Assembly (NCBI RefSeq): GCF_004571175.1
Contig: NZ_CP038273.1
Span: 2,852,001-2,916,000 of the forward strand
Origin: Legionella israelensis
Lineage (GTDB): Bacteria; Pseudomonadota; Gammaproteobacteria; Legionellales; Legionellaceae
Direction of reading: 5' to 3'
DNA: 64,000 bases
The position numbers were made by a program, and so were the translations under genes. The stretch's first letter is position 1, and each line of letters starts with the position of its first letter. A model generated the notes under the pieces. That model was not told where the DNA came from. It saw only the letters and a list, made by a program, of their open reading frames with translations, and did not search any database. Positions 46,943-56,798 of the stretch are shown here, one piece after another.

Positions 46943-48363
46943 TGACCATTGCAAATGACATTATCGGTCGCCGAATGCCTGATTTTGATCGTTATATTAG
47001 GCAAGGTGAATCTCTGGACGATATTGATGAATATGGATTTACCCCTTTAATTGAATGTGCCATTACAAGGCAGCCGGATATTGCAGAAGAATTGCTTAAA
47101 TTAGGCGTTGATGTAAACAAAACCGATGTTGCAGGACGTACACCTTTGCATTGGGCTGTTGATAATCACGATATGACTTTGTGCAAATTATTGTTGAAAC
47201 ATGGAGCAAATCCCAATGCTTATACAAGAGCCGGTTTGTCCGTTTTGGTTTATCCAGTGTTGCGGGGACAGGATCAATTAAAACATTTATTGTATCAACA
47301 TGGAGCAAAATTGGATTTTGCCCTTGATTTCATCCAGGGAAAGCTGTTAGGGCATCGTTATGAACTTCAGGGAGATGTTGATATCGTTAATGCGGAAGGT
47401 GAATTCATTGAACTCGATTACGAAGGTTTTATACTGGAATTCACAGTTGCAGTCATAAAAGATTCCTTAAGACGGTTTACCAGCAGTTATTCTACTCGTC
47501 ATTTGCGCCATGCTTTTCCACTTGTCTATGAAATTATGGATGCTTTTGCCATTGCTGCTGAATTTCTGCAACTTCAGCATGTTTCAATATTTACGGATAA
47601 GGAAATTAAACGCCTGGAGCAATTGCTGCGCTCACCATTACTAATTTTTCCAGCAGCAAGCAGGGGACATGCTTTTTGTTTTGTGCGTTATCATCAATGG
47701 TGGGCGAAGATTGACAGGGGGGAAAACAGTTTAACGGAAGGCTCGGTAAACATCTATCGTATAACGCGTCCTGACGTTCTGAACGTTAATTTTTTGCAGG
47801 ATTTCTTATATAAGAAACAAAGTCGACGTTATTTCCATCATGTGATTAATCAACAATTGGGATTGTTGCCGATGGAAAAAATACCCATGACATCACAAAT
47901 TACCGGCAATTGTTCCTGGGCAAATGTGCAGGCTGTCGTACCTGTGGCTTATGCAATCCAGGAGATTCAAAACATTGAGGAATTTAATCCGCAGGCGGCT
48001 TTAAATTTATATGATGAATGGGTCGAATGGGATCAGGATCGTGCACTGGATGAATGTATTCAGCGCTTTTATGTGTTGAATGACATTCGTAAAGCAAGTT
48101 ATGCAGCGATGCTTGGTGCTGTTTTGTTTCAATCCTGTGATTATGGAAACCCTCATCATATGCTGCGAGCCGAGAAGATTTTAAGTATTCTGACCTTACC
48201 GGATTATAAATATGTTTTGGACAGTTACCTTGAGGAGTATTGTGTCAAGCGCTTAACGCGTAAGGGAAATAATCTGCTTAAAATCCTTGATGATTGTGGT
48301 GTTAATCCAAACATTGGTGTCAGCCCTATTGCTACCGGTTTACGTGAAAGAACGGTTAAATAA
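46942..48363 (+). CDS. ankH: Ankyrin-repeat effector with cysteine-protease-like domain (AnkH type)
   Basis: 473 residues. Residues 25-125 form three to four ankyrin repeats (YGFTPLIECAITRQPDIAEELLKLG, AGRTPLHWAVDNHDMTLCKLLLKHGANPNA). The rest resembles the C-terminal half of AnkH/LegA3, a Dot/Icm effector conserved across Legionella, which was described as cysteine-protease-like. RGHAF with His243 and GNCSWANVQ with Cys324 are the likely catalytic pair. The size fits. In L. pneumophila AnkH is translocated and binds host LARP7. The preceding small gene is coupled by one-base overlap. Confidence 0.72.
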   Translation: MTIANDIIGRRMPDFDRYIRQGESLDDIDEYGFTPLIECAITRQPDIAEELLKLGVDVNKTDVAGRTPLHWAVDNHDMTLCKLLLKHGANPNAYTRAGLSVLVYPVLRGQDQLKHLLYQHGAKLDFALDFIQGKLLGHRYELQGDVDIVNAEGEFIELDYEGFILEFTVAVIKDSLRRFTSSYSTRHLRHAFPLVYEIMDAFAIAAEFLQLQHVSIFTDKEIKRLEQLLRSPLLIFPAASRGHAFCFVRYHQWWAKIDRGENSLTEGSVNIYRITRPDVLNVNFLQDFLYKKQSRRYFHHVINQQLGLLPMEKIPMTSQITGNCSWANVQAVVPVAYAIQEIQNIEEFNPQAALNLYDEWVEWDQDRALDECIQRFYVLNDIRKASYAAMLGAVLFQSCDYGNPHHMLRAEKILSILTLPDYKYVLDSYLEEYCVKRLTRKGNNLLKILDDCGVNPNIGVSPIATGLRERTVK

Positions 48364-48537
48364 TGACCGCTAAACGAAAAAAGCTTTTATACGAGCCAGT
48401 TTTGGATAGGTCATCTTACACTTTCTGGCCGCAAATTTGCTCTGACTTCTACAAATTTGACGCGCCAGAGTTAAAAAATATTAGGTATGCGCTAACCAGA
48501 TATGTTTTTTAAATCTTTAAAAACCAGGAACATCATT

Positions 48538-49767
48538 ATGAAATGGCAAGATAAGGTTTCTCAGACATTTAATGATAGTAAGCGTTTTATGCGTTTTGTT
48601 TATGATCATTTTTTTGAGGATGATTGCACTTACCGAGCCTCAGCCCTTGCTTTTACCAGTTTGCTTGCTATTGTGCCTTTGATGTCAGTGAGTCTTTCCA
48701 TTCTTGCTTCCTTTCCTGTATTTCAGGATTTATCAGATCCAATACAAGACTTTATTTTTCAGAATTTCGTACCAGCCACAGGAAAAGTTATTCAGGAATA
48801 TTTACAACTTTTTACCGCTCAAGTGTCCAGGTTATCGATTGTTGGTGTGGCGTTTCTTTTTGTCACAGCCATATTGTTAATGGTGACTATTGAAAGAGCG
48901 ATGAATAAAATCTGGCGAGTGACCACACCAAGACATGGCGTCACGGCTTTTTTATTGTATTGGGCAATCCTGTCACTGGCTCCTGTACTGTTAGGATTGA
49001 GTCTTGCAGCCACTTCTTACGTGGTGTCCATTCCTATCGTAAAAGATCAGCAAGCCCCATCTATTTTAATCAACTCTATTCCCTTCTTTCTTTCCTTATT
49101 TGCTTTTACTTTTTTATACGTTATTGTACCGAATTGTAAAGTGAAAATCATACATGGTTTTTGCGGAGCACTGGTGGCTGCTGTTTTGTTTGAAACAGCA
49201 AAACTTGGCTTTGCCTATTACCTGACTCAATACAATACTTATCAATTATTGTATGGTGCTTTTGCCTCTGTGCCCATTTTTTTTGTATGGGTTTATTGGG
49301 TTTGGATCATTACTTTACTGGGAGCTGAAATCAGTTATGCCTTGTCTGTACACTATCAGAGAAGAACTGGAAAACCGATTGATGGCTTTTCTCATGCTTT
49401 ATTATGGCTCAATCTTCTATGGGAGGCTCAGCAGGAAGGAAAAGGATTGGAAGTTTCTCAATTGATAGATGCCAGTCAGCAGCCTTATGAGATTAAAGTA
49501 GATGAGATGATAAAAAAATTAACCGAGAAAAAAATAATTCACTCGACTGAAGAAGATGTTTACATGCTGAGCCGGGATTTAAATCAAATCAGTCTTTACC
49601 AATTAAGCCAGCTATTACCCTATCGCTTACCTTCTGTGGAAGAATTACAGAACTTAAAAACATCTTATGCCTCTAATTGGATACCGGTTTTATCAAAGAA
49701 TGATGAGCAGATACAGAAGCTGTTCTCCATTAATTTAAGTCATTTGTTTGAGCAAAAAAAAGCATAA
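48538..49767 (+). CDS. YihY/UPF0761 family inner-membrane protein
   Basis: 409 residues from the ATG at 48538, with AGGAAC about 10 bases upstream; an upstream ATG at 48502 lacks an RBS. About six membrane helices (for example ALAFTSLLAIVPLMSVSLSI, IVGVAFLFVTAILLMVTIERAMNKIWRV, SVPIFFVWVYWVWIITLLGAEISYAL) are followed by a cytosolic winged-helix-like tail. This family was once called ribonuclease BN, but that activity belongs to another gene. Function unknown. Confidence 0.85.
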   Translation: MKWQDKVSQTFNDSKRFMRFVYDHFFEDDCTYRASALAFTSLLAIVPLMSVSLSILASFPVFQDLSDPIQDFIFQNFVPATGKVIQEYLQLFTAQVSRLSIVGVAFLFVTAILLMVTIERAMNKIWRVTTPRHGVTAFLLYWAILSLAPVLLGLSLAATSYVVSIPIVKDQQAPSILINSIPFFLSLFAFTFLYVIVPNCKVKIIHGFCGALVAAVLFETAKLGFAYYLTQYNTYQLLYGAFASVPIFFVWVYWVWIITLLGAEISYALSVHYQRRTGKPIDGFSHALLWLNLLWEAQQEGKGLEVSQLIDASQQPYEIKVDEMIKKLTEKKIIHSTEEDVYMLSRDLNQISLYQLSQLLPYRLPSVEELQNLKTSYASNWIPVLSKNDEQIQKLFSINLSHLFEQKKA

Positions 49768-49787
49768 GTGCTTATGTTATAAGCACT
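49767..49787 (-). terminator. Hairpin between convergent genes
   Basis: AGTGCTTA and TAAGCACT pair around a 5-base loop. On the minus strand it is followed five bases later by seven Ts, fitting an intrinsic terminator for the leftward small protein and sohB. On the plus strand there is no T-run. Confidence 0.45.
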
Positions 49788-49816
49788 GAATAAAAATGGA
49801 AAGATGACCTGCCTCA

Positions 49817-49853
49817 GCTTCTAAAAAATATTGTACTGTGTAACATGAGTAAC
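49817..49853. repeat. Dispersed palindromic repeat, single-arm copy
   Basis: It carries TTCTAAAAAATATTGTACTG and TAACATGAGT, the right outer part of the family, without a matching left arm. It lies at the convergent end of two genes. A weaker partial copy (CTAAAAAAATACTGTG) follows at about 50242. Confidence 0.6.
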
Positions 49854-49865
49854 CAGAATAAGAGT

Positions 49866-50162
49866 TTATTCTTCAGATTTATCCGATTTCTGGCTGGCTG
49901 CTTTTTGTTTTGTTTTTTCCTCTGGTTTTTCCTCAACATCAACACTGGTCTGGATTTCTGATTCATGCGCTTCGGCCTTAGGTTCCGCTGCTTTTTTTGC
50001 CGTCGATTTTTCAGCGGACTCTTCAGGCTCACTGACATCCTGACGCTTTGCTTTATAATCGTGAATAATTTCCTTCACACTTGTTTTTAAATCATTGAAC
50101 AATTTGGATGTCATTGAAGTTAGTTCTTTGAAATCAGGTAATTTCGATTTTTGATCACTCAT
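49866..50162 (-). CDS. Small charged Lys/Glu-rich hypothetical protein
   Basis: 98 residues. The N-terminal half is helical (FKELTSMTSKLFNDLKTSVKEIIHDYKAKRQ) and the tail is a low-complexity run of Glu, Lys, Ala and Ser. No domain, signal or membrane segment. GGAGAG lies just before the ATG. It is in the same direction as, but separate from, sohB. Confidence 0.6.
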   Translation of the reverse strand: MSDQKSKLPDFKELTSMTSKLFNDLKTSVKEIIHDYKAKRQDVSEPEESAEKSTAKKAAEPKAEAHESEIQTSVDVEEKPEEKTKQKAASQKSDKSEE

Positions 50163-50269
50163 TCTTCTCTCCCTGCCTTACGAATTTCATGTGTTTAATT
50201 ATATACCTTTTATGCAAAATTTTCCGACAGCAATCTTTATCTAAAAAAATACTGTGGTATGGATATTGA

Positions 50270-51208
50270 CTATCCCCATGGATGTAATAAATTCATCGCT
50301 GGCTTTAACAACTTATTGATCAAACTTGGTTTTGCTTCTATTTTTATCTCAAAAGCCTTAAATTCATCCATTTTCTGAATGATATAATCATCACTTGTGG
50401 ATAACTTATCCACCAGACTTAGCTGAAAAGCATCTTTAGCCAGCCAGTGCTCACCTGTGGATACTTTATCAATATCCAATTGTTCGCGGTGATGATGGAC
50501 ATAATCTCTGAATGTTTGATGGATTTGCTCCAGTTCCTCCTGAAACTTCTTACGACCTTTCTCTGTATTTTCAGCAAACAGTGTTAGCGTACGTTTGTAT
50601 TCACCGGCTGTCATGAGCTCAATATCTATATGGTTTTTCTGCAGCCAGCGATAAAAATTGGGAATCTGAGCCACGACACCAATGGAACCGATAATGGCGA
50701 AAGGGGCAGCAACAATTTGATCGGCAACACAGGCCATAAGATAGCCCCCGCTGGCAGCCATTTTATCGATGCAGACAGTAAGCGGTATGTTTTTATCACG
50801 AATGCGCTGAAGTTGTGAAGCCGCCAATCCATACCCATTTACAGCGCCTCCCGGACTGTCAAGTTTAATCACGACTTCGTCATCAGAGCATGCCACCGAT
50901 AAAACCGCGCTGATCTCATCTCTTAGTTGCTCAACTTGAGAAGCCTTGATATCCCCTGAGAATTCAATGACATAGAGAGTACGATGGCGCTTGCTTTTAT
51001 CTTTCTTTTTTTTAGCTTTATGACCATGAATTTCTTTAGCTAAACTTTGTTTGTTATTTTCATATTTTTCGCTTAAATTAATAACCTGCAAATCCTGTTT
51101 ACTCTTTTTGCGACTCATGGAAAAAATTCCGCCAACAACCGCTAAAACAGCAATCACTATGGTAATGGATTTCAAAAGAAACAAGCTGTATTGACTGAGA
51201 AACTCCAT
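50270..51208 (-). CDS. sohB: SohB-type inner-membrane serine protease (S49)
   Basis: 312 residues. An N-terminal anchor helix (SITIVIAVLAVVGGIFSMS), then an S49 peptidase core: IKLDSPGGAVNGYGLAASQL, the catalytic Ser in DKMAASGGYLMACVADQIVAAPFAIIGSIGVV, and Lys in TAGEYKRTL. Ser/Lys spacing and single-domain length fit SohB rather than the double-domain SppA. It degrades signal peptides or membrane-protein fragments. Confidence 0.88.
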   Translation of the reverse strand: MEFLSQYSLFLLKSITIVIAVLAVVGGIFSMSRKKSKQDLQVINLSEKYENNKQSLAKEIHGHKAKKKKDKSKRHRTLYVIEFSGDIKASQVEQLRDEISAVLSVACSDDEVVIKLDSPGGAVNGYGLAASQLQRIRDKNIPLTVCIDKMAASGGYLMACVADQIVAAPFAIIGSIGVVAQIPNFYRWLQKNHIDIELMTAGEYKRTLTLFAENTEKGRKKFQEELEQIHQTFRDYVHHHREQLDIDKVSTGEHWLAKDAFQLSLVDKLSTSDDYIIQKMDEFKAFEIKIEAKPSLINKLLKPAMNLLHPWG

Positions 51209-51412
51209 ACTTATCCCGCTATATCATTTAAAAAGCATGATTATGAACTTGAGTTCTTCCTTTCGCAAGTGAAAAAGGCGAATGTATTTTTTCCTGAAAG
51301 CCTCTTGACCCTTGTCTTATTTATGGATACAGGCTAGTCTGTGTGCTTTTTACGAACGTAGTCAGTTCTGAGATTTTGAAATTATGACGAATAAATACCC
51401 TTTTATTAAGTG

Positions 51413-52024
51413 ATGATGGTCATGTTGGAAGTTGAAGGGCTTGAATTTGAATATTGTGACATGCCCCTGTTGAAAGATGTCTCTTTCACTGTCCAACCCG
51501 GTGACCTTCTGCATTTGAGAGGTGCAAACGGGGCGGGTAAAACGACCTTGCTTCGGCTTTTGGCAGGATTGTTCTATCCAATAAAAGGAGAAATTCGTTA
51601 TCGGGGAAAATCCATTCATCCTATGCTTGAGCAGTATCAGAAAAATATATGCCTTGTTGGTCATAAGTCAGGCATTAATCCGCTGTTAACGGTAAAAGAA
51701 AATATATATTTTGACTTAAAATATAATCCCGGATGTCAGTCGCTCAATAAATGGTTGTCTTTGATGTCTCTTGAGCCTTATGCCCACCAGCTTTGTGAAC
51801 AATTATCTGCAGGACAAAAACGCCGTGTCAGTTTGTTAAGATTATTTTTTTCCACAGGTGCAATCTGGTTGCTTGATGAACCTTTGGTTGCTCTTGATGT
51901 ACAAGGTATTGATTGTTTAGTGAATGCAATTGGGCAGCATCGTGACCGGGGAGGAATCGTGATTTTAACTTCTCATCAAATGTTGCCGGATAAAATTGGC
52001 CGTTATCAGGAGTATAGAATTTGA
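51413..52024 (+). CDS. ccmA: Heme exporter ATPase CcmA
   Basis: About 203 residues; starts at GTG 51410, ATG 51413, 51416 or 51422 are all in frame and none has a strong RBS. Walker A RGANGAGKTTLLRLL, signature QLSAGQKRRVSLLRL, Walker B IWLLDEPLVALDVQG. With CcmB it moves or releases holo-CcmE during cytochrome c maturation. It begins the ccm operon. Confidence 0.9.
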   Translation: MMVMLEVEGLEFEYCDMPLLKDVSFTVQPGDLLHLRGANGAGKTTLLRLLAGLFYPIKGEIRYRGKSIHPMLEQYQKNICLVGHKSGINPLLTVKENIYFDLKYNPGCQSLNKWLSLMSLEPYAHQLCEQLSAGQKRRVSLLRLFFSTGAIWLLDEPLVALDVQGIDCLVNAIGQHRDRGGIVILTSHQMLPDKIGRYQEYRI

Positions 52025-52701
52025 TCACTTCGATACAGCTTTTCATAAGACAGTTTCATCGAGAAATTTTGTTACATTTGCGCCAATTAAAAACACTCCT
52101 TAATGTTTGTTTGTTTTTTGTCATGTTAATCGTTTTTTTTCCTTTAACCTTACCACCAGAGCCAGCTATTCTGCGTACTGTTGTTCCAGGAATCATATGG
52201 ATAGCGGTGCTTTTATCTTTTTTGCTTTCCTCTGAGAGGATATTTCAGGAGGATTATGAACAAGGGGTTATTGAACAGTGGCTTATTTCTGGTGAAAATC
52301 TGCCTCTTTTGATAGCGGCAAAAATACTTGTGCATTGGTTGATAAATGTACTGCCTTTATTGCTTTTGTCCCCTTTGGTTGCTGTTTTGTTTTCCTTGTC
52401 ATTAAAGGAAATGCTCATTTTGGCGTTGAGTCTTATCTGCGGTACGCCAGCTATTTTATTTCTTTGCGCTTTGGCTTCGGTTTTTGGTATCGGTGTAAAC
52501 CAGCGCAGTGCGTTGATTGTTTTGATTTTATTGCCTTTGACCTTACCACTGATGATTTTTGGCAGTGCGGCATTGACCATGGCCATGCAAGGATTAGATA
52601 TTCTTGCTTATCTGGCTATTTTAACGGCTATTTCCTTGCTTGCAGCAGGATTTTTGCCTTTTGCTATCGCCTCTGTGATGCGGGTGGGACTTGCAGATTA
52701 G
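52021..52701 (+). CDS. ccmB: Heme exporter permease CcmB
   Basis: 226 residues, six hydrophobic helices, starting at a TTG that overlaps the ccmA stop. Contains the CcmB family pattern VPGIIWIAVLLSFLLSSERIFQEDYEQGVIEQWL and LPLTLPLMIFGSAAL. A 233-bp non-coding stretch follows before ccmC, unusual for an operon whose other genes overlap. Confidence 0.9.
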   Translation: MITSIQLFIRQFHREILLHLRQLKTLLNVCLFFVMLIVFFPLTLPPEPAILRTVVPGIIWIAVLLSFLLSSERIFQEDYEQGVIEQWLISGENLPLLIAAKILVHWLINVLPLLLLSPLVAVLFSLSLKEMLILALSLICGTPAILFLCALASVFGIGVNQRSALIVLILLPLTLPLMIFGSAALTMAMQGLDILAYLAILTAISLLAAGFLPFAIASVMRVGLAD

Positions 52702-52976
52702 CAGGAATTAGCTGACAGGAAAAATGGAAAATGACCATGCCTTGCTTTAAACAGTCCAAAAGCCTCCCATGACTCTCGCTCGCTATTTAACGGAGTTTGA
52801 CCTTCCATAATATCTCCACCATCGCATGGATGCTGTGCATAAAGTACAGCAGGTGGGCAAAAGAAGGGCTTTTATGATCAAAAATTAGGTGCATCAGCCC
52901 TGAAAAAGACGTGATAAATTGTCATGAATAATGAATGCATGTTAAAATTTCTTTTTTTTATCGCGCGCTGTTTCCT

Positions 52977-53720
52977 ATGTGGAAGATTTTATATCAATTG
53001 GCATCCCCTAAATCCTTTTATTCCATTTCTGGACGCGCAAGTCCCTGGTTGGCTTTTGGCGCATTGGTAACCCTTATTTCTGGTATGTTGTGGGGGCTGT
53101 TCTTCGCACCTCCCGATTATCAGCAGGGTGACGCTTATCGAATTATTTATATCCATGTGCCGAGTGCTTTTTTGTCTGTTGCTTTGTATGCTTGGATGGG
53201 TTTTCTGGCAGTTCTTCTGCTGGTATGGCGCATAAAAATAGCGGGGCTTTTGCTCATTCAAATGGCAAAGGTTGGATTATGCATGGCTTTTTTAGCACTG
53301 GTGACAGGAAGTATCTGGGGAAAACCCATGTGGGGAAGCTGGTGGGTCTGGGATGCTCGGTTAACCTCTGAACTGGTGCTTTTTTTTCTTTATGCAGCCA
53401 TATTGGCAGCCTATCAGACGATAAAAAATAAGGAAGCTGCCGAAAAAATGGTCGCTATTCTAGCCTTGGTGGGTTTGATTGATTTACCGATTATTCATTA
53501 TTCAGTCTATTGGTGGAACACACTTCATCAGGGTGCTACATTATCTATTTTTGCCAAGCCGAAGATAGCTGCCAGTATGTTATATCCATTATTATTAAAT
53601 CTGACGGGATTTATTTTATATTGTATGTGGATTATTTTACAGAAAGCTCGCTGTGAGCTGTTGTTTCGAGAAAGGCGACAATCCTGGGTAAAAATTACCT
53701 ATGAGGGAGGATTAAAATGA
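52977..53720 (+). CDS. ccmC: Heme transporter CcmC
   Basis: 247 residues if started at 52977 (MWKILYQLASPKSFY), the usual CcmC start; an ATG at 52935 would add 14 residues. Six membrane helices and the tryptophan-rich heme site WGKPMWGSWWVWDARLTSELVLFF, with conserved His in IYIHVPSAFL and IIHYSVYWWNTLHQG. It loads heme onto CcmE. It overlaps ccmD by 4 bases. Confidence 0.93.
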   Translation: MWKILYQLASPKSFYSISGRASPWLAFGALVTLISGMLWGLFFAPPDYQQGDAYRIIYIHVPSAFLSVALYAWMGFLAVLLLVWRIKIAGLLLIQMAKVGLCMAFLALVTGSIWGKPMWGSWWVWDARLTSELVLFFLYAAILAAYQTIKNKEAAEKMVAILALVGLIDLPIIHYSVYWWNTLHQGATLSIFAKPKIAASMLYPLLLNLTGFILYCMWIILQKARCELLFRERRQSWVKITYEGGLK

Positions 53721-53878
53721 GCCAACTTTTTCAATGGTTAGCAATGGGAGGTTACTCCATATATATTTGGCCGGCTTATGGATTGGTTTGTGTCGTTCTA
53801 GTAATGAATTTGCTGGGTATAAAATGGCAGAAAAAACAGACACGCAAAAAATTGCAAAATTGGTTCAAGAGACAGTAA
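53717..53878 (+). CDS. ccmD: CcmD small membrane protein
   Basis: 53 residues, short and easily missed. One membrane helix (PAYGLVCVVLVMNLLG) preceded by MGGYSIYIWPAYG, the hallmark of CcmD, and a basic tail (KKQTRKKLQNWFKRQ). It helps release holo-CcmE from CcmABC. Its start overlaps the ccmC stop and ccmE begins 3 bp after its stop. Confidence 0.92.
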   Translation: MSQLFQWLAMGGYSIYIWPAYGLVCVVLVMNLLGIKWQKKQTRKKLQNWFKRQ

Positions 53879-53881
53879 AAT

Positions 53882-54310
53882 ATGCTGGCCGTCAGAAAGC
53901 GTAAGTTATCATTGCTTTTGTTTATTGCATTTATCATATCCATCGTTTCTGCTTTGGTTTTGTATGCTTTAAGACAAAATATCAGTTTGTTTTATACGCC
54001 TTCTCAGATAGCAGCCGGTGAAGCGCCTTACCATCATAAAATTCGTGTAGGAGGCATGGTACAGAAAGGCACGGTCATTCGTTCGGGAAAAGATCTACAG
54101 GTACAATTTGATGTCACCGATTTTAAGAAAAGTCTTCATGTTCGCTACATTGGCATTTTGCCGGATCTTTTTCGTGAGGGACAAGGCATTGTGGCTGAAG
54201 GTGTCTTATTGAATCAAACTGAATTCCAGGCAACAGAAGTCCTTGCCAAGCATGATGAAAATTATATGCCACCGGAAGTTAAGGACGCATTAATGAATAA
54301 AGGTAAGTGA
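53882..54310 (+). CDS. ccmE: Heme chaperone CcmE
   Basis: 142 residues. N-terminal anchor helix ([22 protein letters not shown]) and OB-fold with [15 protein letters not shown]; the heme-attaching His lies in [14 protein letters not shown] near residue 128, followed by the Tyr ligand in ENYMP. Its stop shares one base with the ccmF start. Confidence 0.94.
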   Translation: MLAVRKRKLSLLLFIAFIISIVSALVLYALRQNISLFYTPSQIAAGEAPYHHKIRVGGMVQKGTVIRSGKDLQVQFDVTDFKKSLHVRYIGILPDLFREGQGIVAEGVLLNQTEFQATEVLAKHDENYMPPEVKDALMNKGK

Positions 54311-56265
54311 TGGTAGCTGAAGTAGGTTTGTTTTCCTTAATCCTGGCATTAATGTTTGCTGTTTTATTGGTTTCTGTTCCTCTTATCGGCTTACACAGGG
54401 GAAAAGCAGACTGGATAAATGCTTCATCTCTGTACGTGATTGGCCTGTTTTTTTTCACAGGATTGGCCTACTGCTCGCTGACTTTTTGTTTTTTAACGGA
54501 TGACTTTTCAGTCAACTATGTTCTTGCTAATTCCAGTATATCTTTACCTTGGTTTTATAAGCTTTGTGCCGTTTGGGGCGGTCACGAAGGTTCCATGCTG
54601 TTATGGGTAGTGATTTTAAGTTTCTGGATACTTTTGGCGAATTTCTGCAGTTTTTCTTTAGACATTGCTATTCGTATTCGAGTTTTAGTGGTGTTAGGCT
54701 GGTTAAGTATTGGCTTTCTTTTGTTTTTATTATTGACCTCCAATCCGTTTCTCAGGCAATTTGTGACTTTAAATGCCCAGGGACGAGATTTAAATCCTCT
54801 TCTGCAAGACCCTGGTTTTTTGTTTCATCCTCCTATGCTGTACATGGGTTATGTGGGCTTTTCCATTGCTTTTGCCTTTGCAATTGCTGCTTTGTGGACA
54901 GGCAAAATCGAAGCTTCCTGGGCAAAGTGGACAAGACCTTGGACACTGGCTGCCTGGTGTTGTTTAACCGCTGGTATTACGTTAGGCAGTTGGTGGGCAT
55001 ATCGGGAATTAGGTTGGGGAGGATGGTGGTTTTGGGATCCGGTTGAAAATGCCTCTTTTATGCCATGGTTAACCGGTACTGCATTGATTCATTCTTTAGC
55101 TGTAACGGAACAACGCCAGCAATTTAAAGCGTGGACCATGTTGTTGGCTATAGCTGCCTTTTCATTAAGTTTAATCGGCACTTTCCTGGTACGCTCCGGG
55201 GTGTTAACTTCAGTTCACGCATTTGCTGTGGATCCTCAGCGGGGGCTGTTTATCCTCGCTTTTTTACTGGTTGTTATTGGTGGTTCACTATTATTGTTTA
55301 CCTTGAGAGCTCAATCCTTGCAAACGGTGGAAAAGCCGGCCTTTGTTTCTCGAGAAAGTGCCTTACTATTAAATAATGTGTTTTTGGTGGTCATGATGCT
55401 GACCATCCTTATGGGCACTGTTTATCCTTTGGTGGTGGATGGATTGGGCTTAGGAAAATTATCAGTAGGTGCGCCATATTTTAACGCTGTTTTTGTACCT
55501 CTCATGGTTCCCATGCTTCTTGTCATGGGTTTAGGTGTGAACTTACGTTGGAAAAAAGATCGCTTGCAAAGACTGGCGGTGGAATTAAACTGGGTGGCCT
55601 TTTTCAGTTTACTGATACCTGTAATGTTGTTGTGGTTGACTTCAGCTTCTTTTAATTCTTCCGTGCTGCTGGGATTGATATTGGCTGCCTGGATTGTTTT
55701 AACGACTTTAAAAGCAGTTTATAGCCGTATCCAGCAAAGGGGTGGTTTAAGCTCCATCTCTCAGGCTTATTGGGGGATGGTGATTGCGCATTGTGGGGTG
55801 GCTGTAACGGTGATTGGTATTGCTGTCTCTACAGGTTACGGTGTTCAGCAGGATGTGGTGATAGCGCCTGGCGGCGATGTTCAGTTACAAGATTACACAC
55901 TTAAATTTGAGCAGCAAAAAGAGCTTATAGGCCCTAATTATACCGGTACAGAGGCTGTCTTTCGAGTCAACTATAAAAACCGATATAAATGGATATATCC
56001 GCAGAAAAGAATTTATACGGTAGGGCAGATGCCAATGACCGAATCTGCTATAGATGTGAATCCTTTTAGAGATATTTATGTGGCTCTGGGGGAGCCGGTA
56101 GGGGAAGAATCATGGTCAGTCAGAATATATTATAAACCTTTTGTGCGATGGATATGGGGTGGAGGATTTTTAATTCTGGCCGGAGGCTTTTTAGCTTTTG
56201 CTGACAGGCGATATTTTATTCAACGTTCAGTAAAAGGCGGCAACTATCAAGAGGTTGAAGCATGA
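54310..56265 (+). CDS. ccmF: Heme lyase CcmF
   Basis: 651 residues from the ATG at 54310 (a GTG one codon earlier is possible). About 14 membrane helices and the WWD heme-handling motif ELGWGGWWFWDPVENASFMPWL, with KLCAVWGGHEGSMLLWV. It ligates heme to apocytochrome c with CcmH and CcmI. Confidence 0.95.
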   Translation: MVAEVGLFSLILALMFAVLLVSVPLIGLHRGKADWINASSLYVIGLFFFTGLAYCSLTFCFLTDDFSVNYVLANSSISLPWFYKLCAVWGGHEGSMLLWVVILSFWILLANFCSFSLDIAIRIRVLVVLGWLSIGFLLFLLLTSNPFLRQFVTLNAQGRDLNPLLQDPGFLFHPPMLYMGYVGFSIAFAFAIAALWTGKIEASWAKWTRPWTLAAWCCLTAGITLGSWWAYRELGWGGWWFWDPVENASFMPWLTGTALIHSLAVTEQRQQFKAWTMLLAIAAFSLSLIGTFLVRSGVLTSVHAFAVDPQRGLFILAFLLVVIGGSLLLFTLRAQSLQTVEKPAFVSRESALLLNNVFLVVMMLTILMGTVYPLVVDGLGLGKLSVGAPYFNAVFVPLMVPMLLVMGLGVNLRWKKDRLQRLAVELNWVAFFSLLIPVMLLWLTSASFNSSVLLGLILAAWIVLTTLKAVYSRIQQRGGLSSISQAYWGMVIAHCGVAVTVIGIAVSTGYGVQQDVVIAPGGDVQLQDYTLKFEQQKELIGPNYTGTEAVFRVNYKNRYKWIYPQKRIYTVGQMPMTESAIDVNPFRDIYVALGEPVGEESWSVRIYYKPFVRWIWGGGFLILAGGFLAFADRRYFIQRSVKGGNYQEVEA

Positions 56266-56798
56266 GAACATTTGGTTGGCGTATTTTGCCGTTGTTTTTG
56301 TTTATTGCTCTTGGTTTGTTTTTTTTGCGCGGTTTATCTTTAGACCCTCAATATTTGCCTTCTGCAAAGATAGGAAAACCTTTACCGAATTTTAATTTGC
56401 CACTCCTTTTTGATGCCGACAAAAGAATGACTCCGGACAGTCTGAAAAAAAAAGTGGCTCTTTTGAATGTCTGGGCCAGTTGGTGTGCGGCTTGTATTGA
56501 AGAACAAGTATTTATGCTTAAGCTTTCCAGAGAGGGCGTGCCGATATACGGTATAAATTATAAAGACAAGGCTGAAAATGCCAGACGCTGGCTTGCAAAC
56601 TGGGGTAATCCGTATGAGATTGTGGCTCAGGATAAAGACGGAAAGTTAGCTATCGACTTAGGTGTTTATGGAGCTCCTGAAACATTTTTAGTGGATAAAG
56701 AAGGCATTATTCAATACAGACATGTGGGCATACTGACTGAAGAAGATTGGAAAAAAGATATTTTGCCACGTATGAGGCAATTGGAGCGGGTTTCATGA
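56262..56798 (+). CDS. ccmG: Thiol:disulfide interchange protein CcmG/DsbE
   Basis: 178 residues. N-terminal membrane anchor (LPLFLFIALGLFFLRGL) then a thioredoxin fold with WASWCAACIEEQ, the WCxxC active site, and GAPETFLVDKEG carrying the cis-Pro region. It reduces apocytochrome cysteines. It overlaps ccmF and ccmH. Confidence 0.93.
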   Translation: MRTFGWRILPLFLFIALGLFFLRGLSLDPQYLPSAKIGKPLPNFNLPLLFDADKRMTPDSLKKKVALLNVWASWCAACIEEQVFMLKLSREGVPIYGINYKDKAENARRWLANWGNPYEIVAQDKDGKLAIDLGVYGAPETFLVDKEGIIQYRHVGILTEEDWKKDILPRMRQLERVS

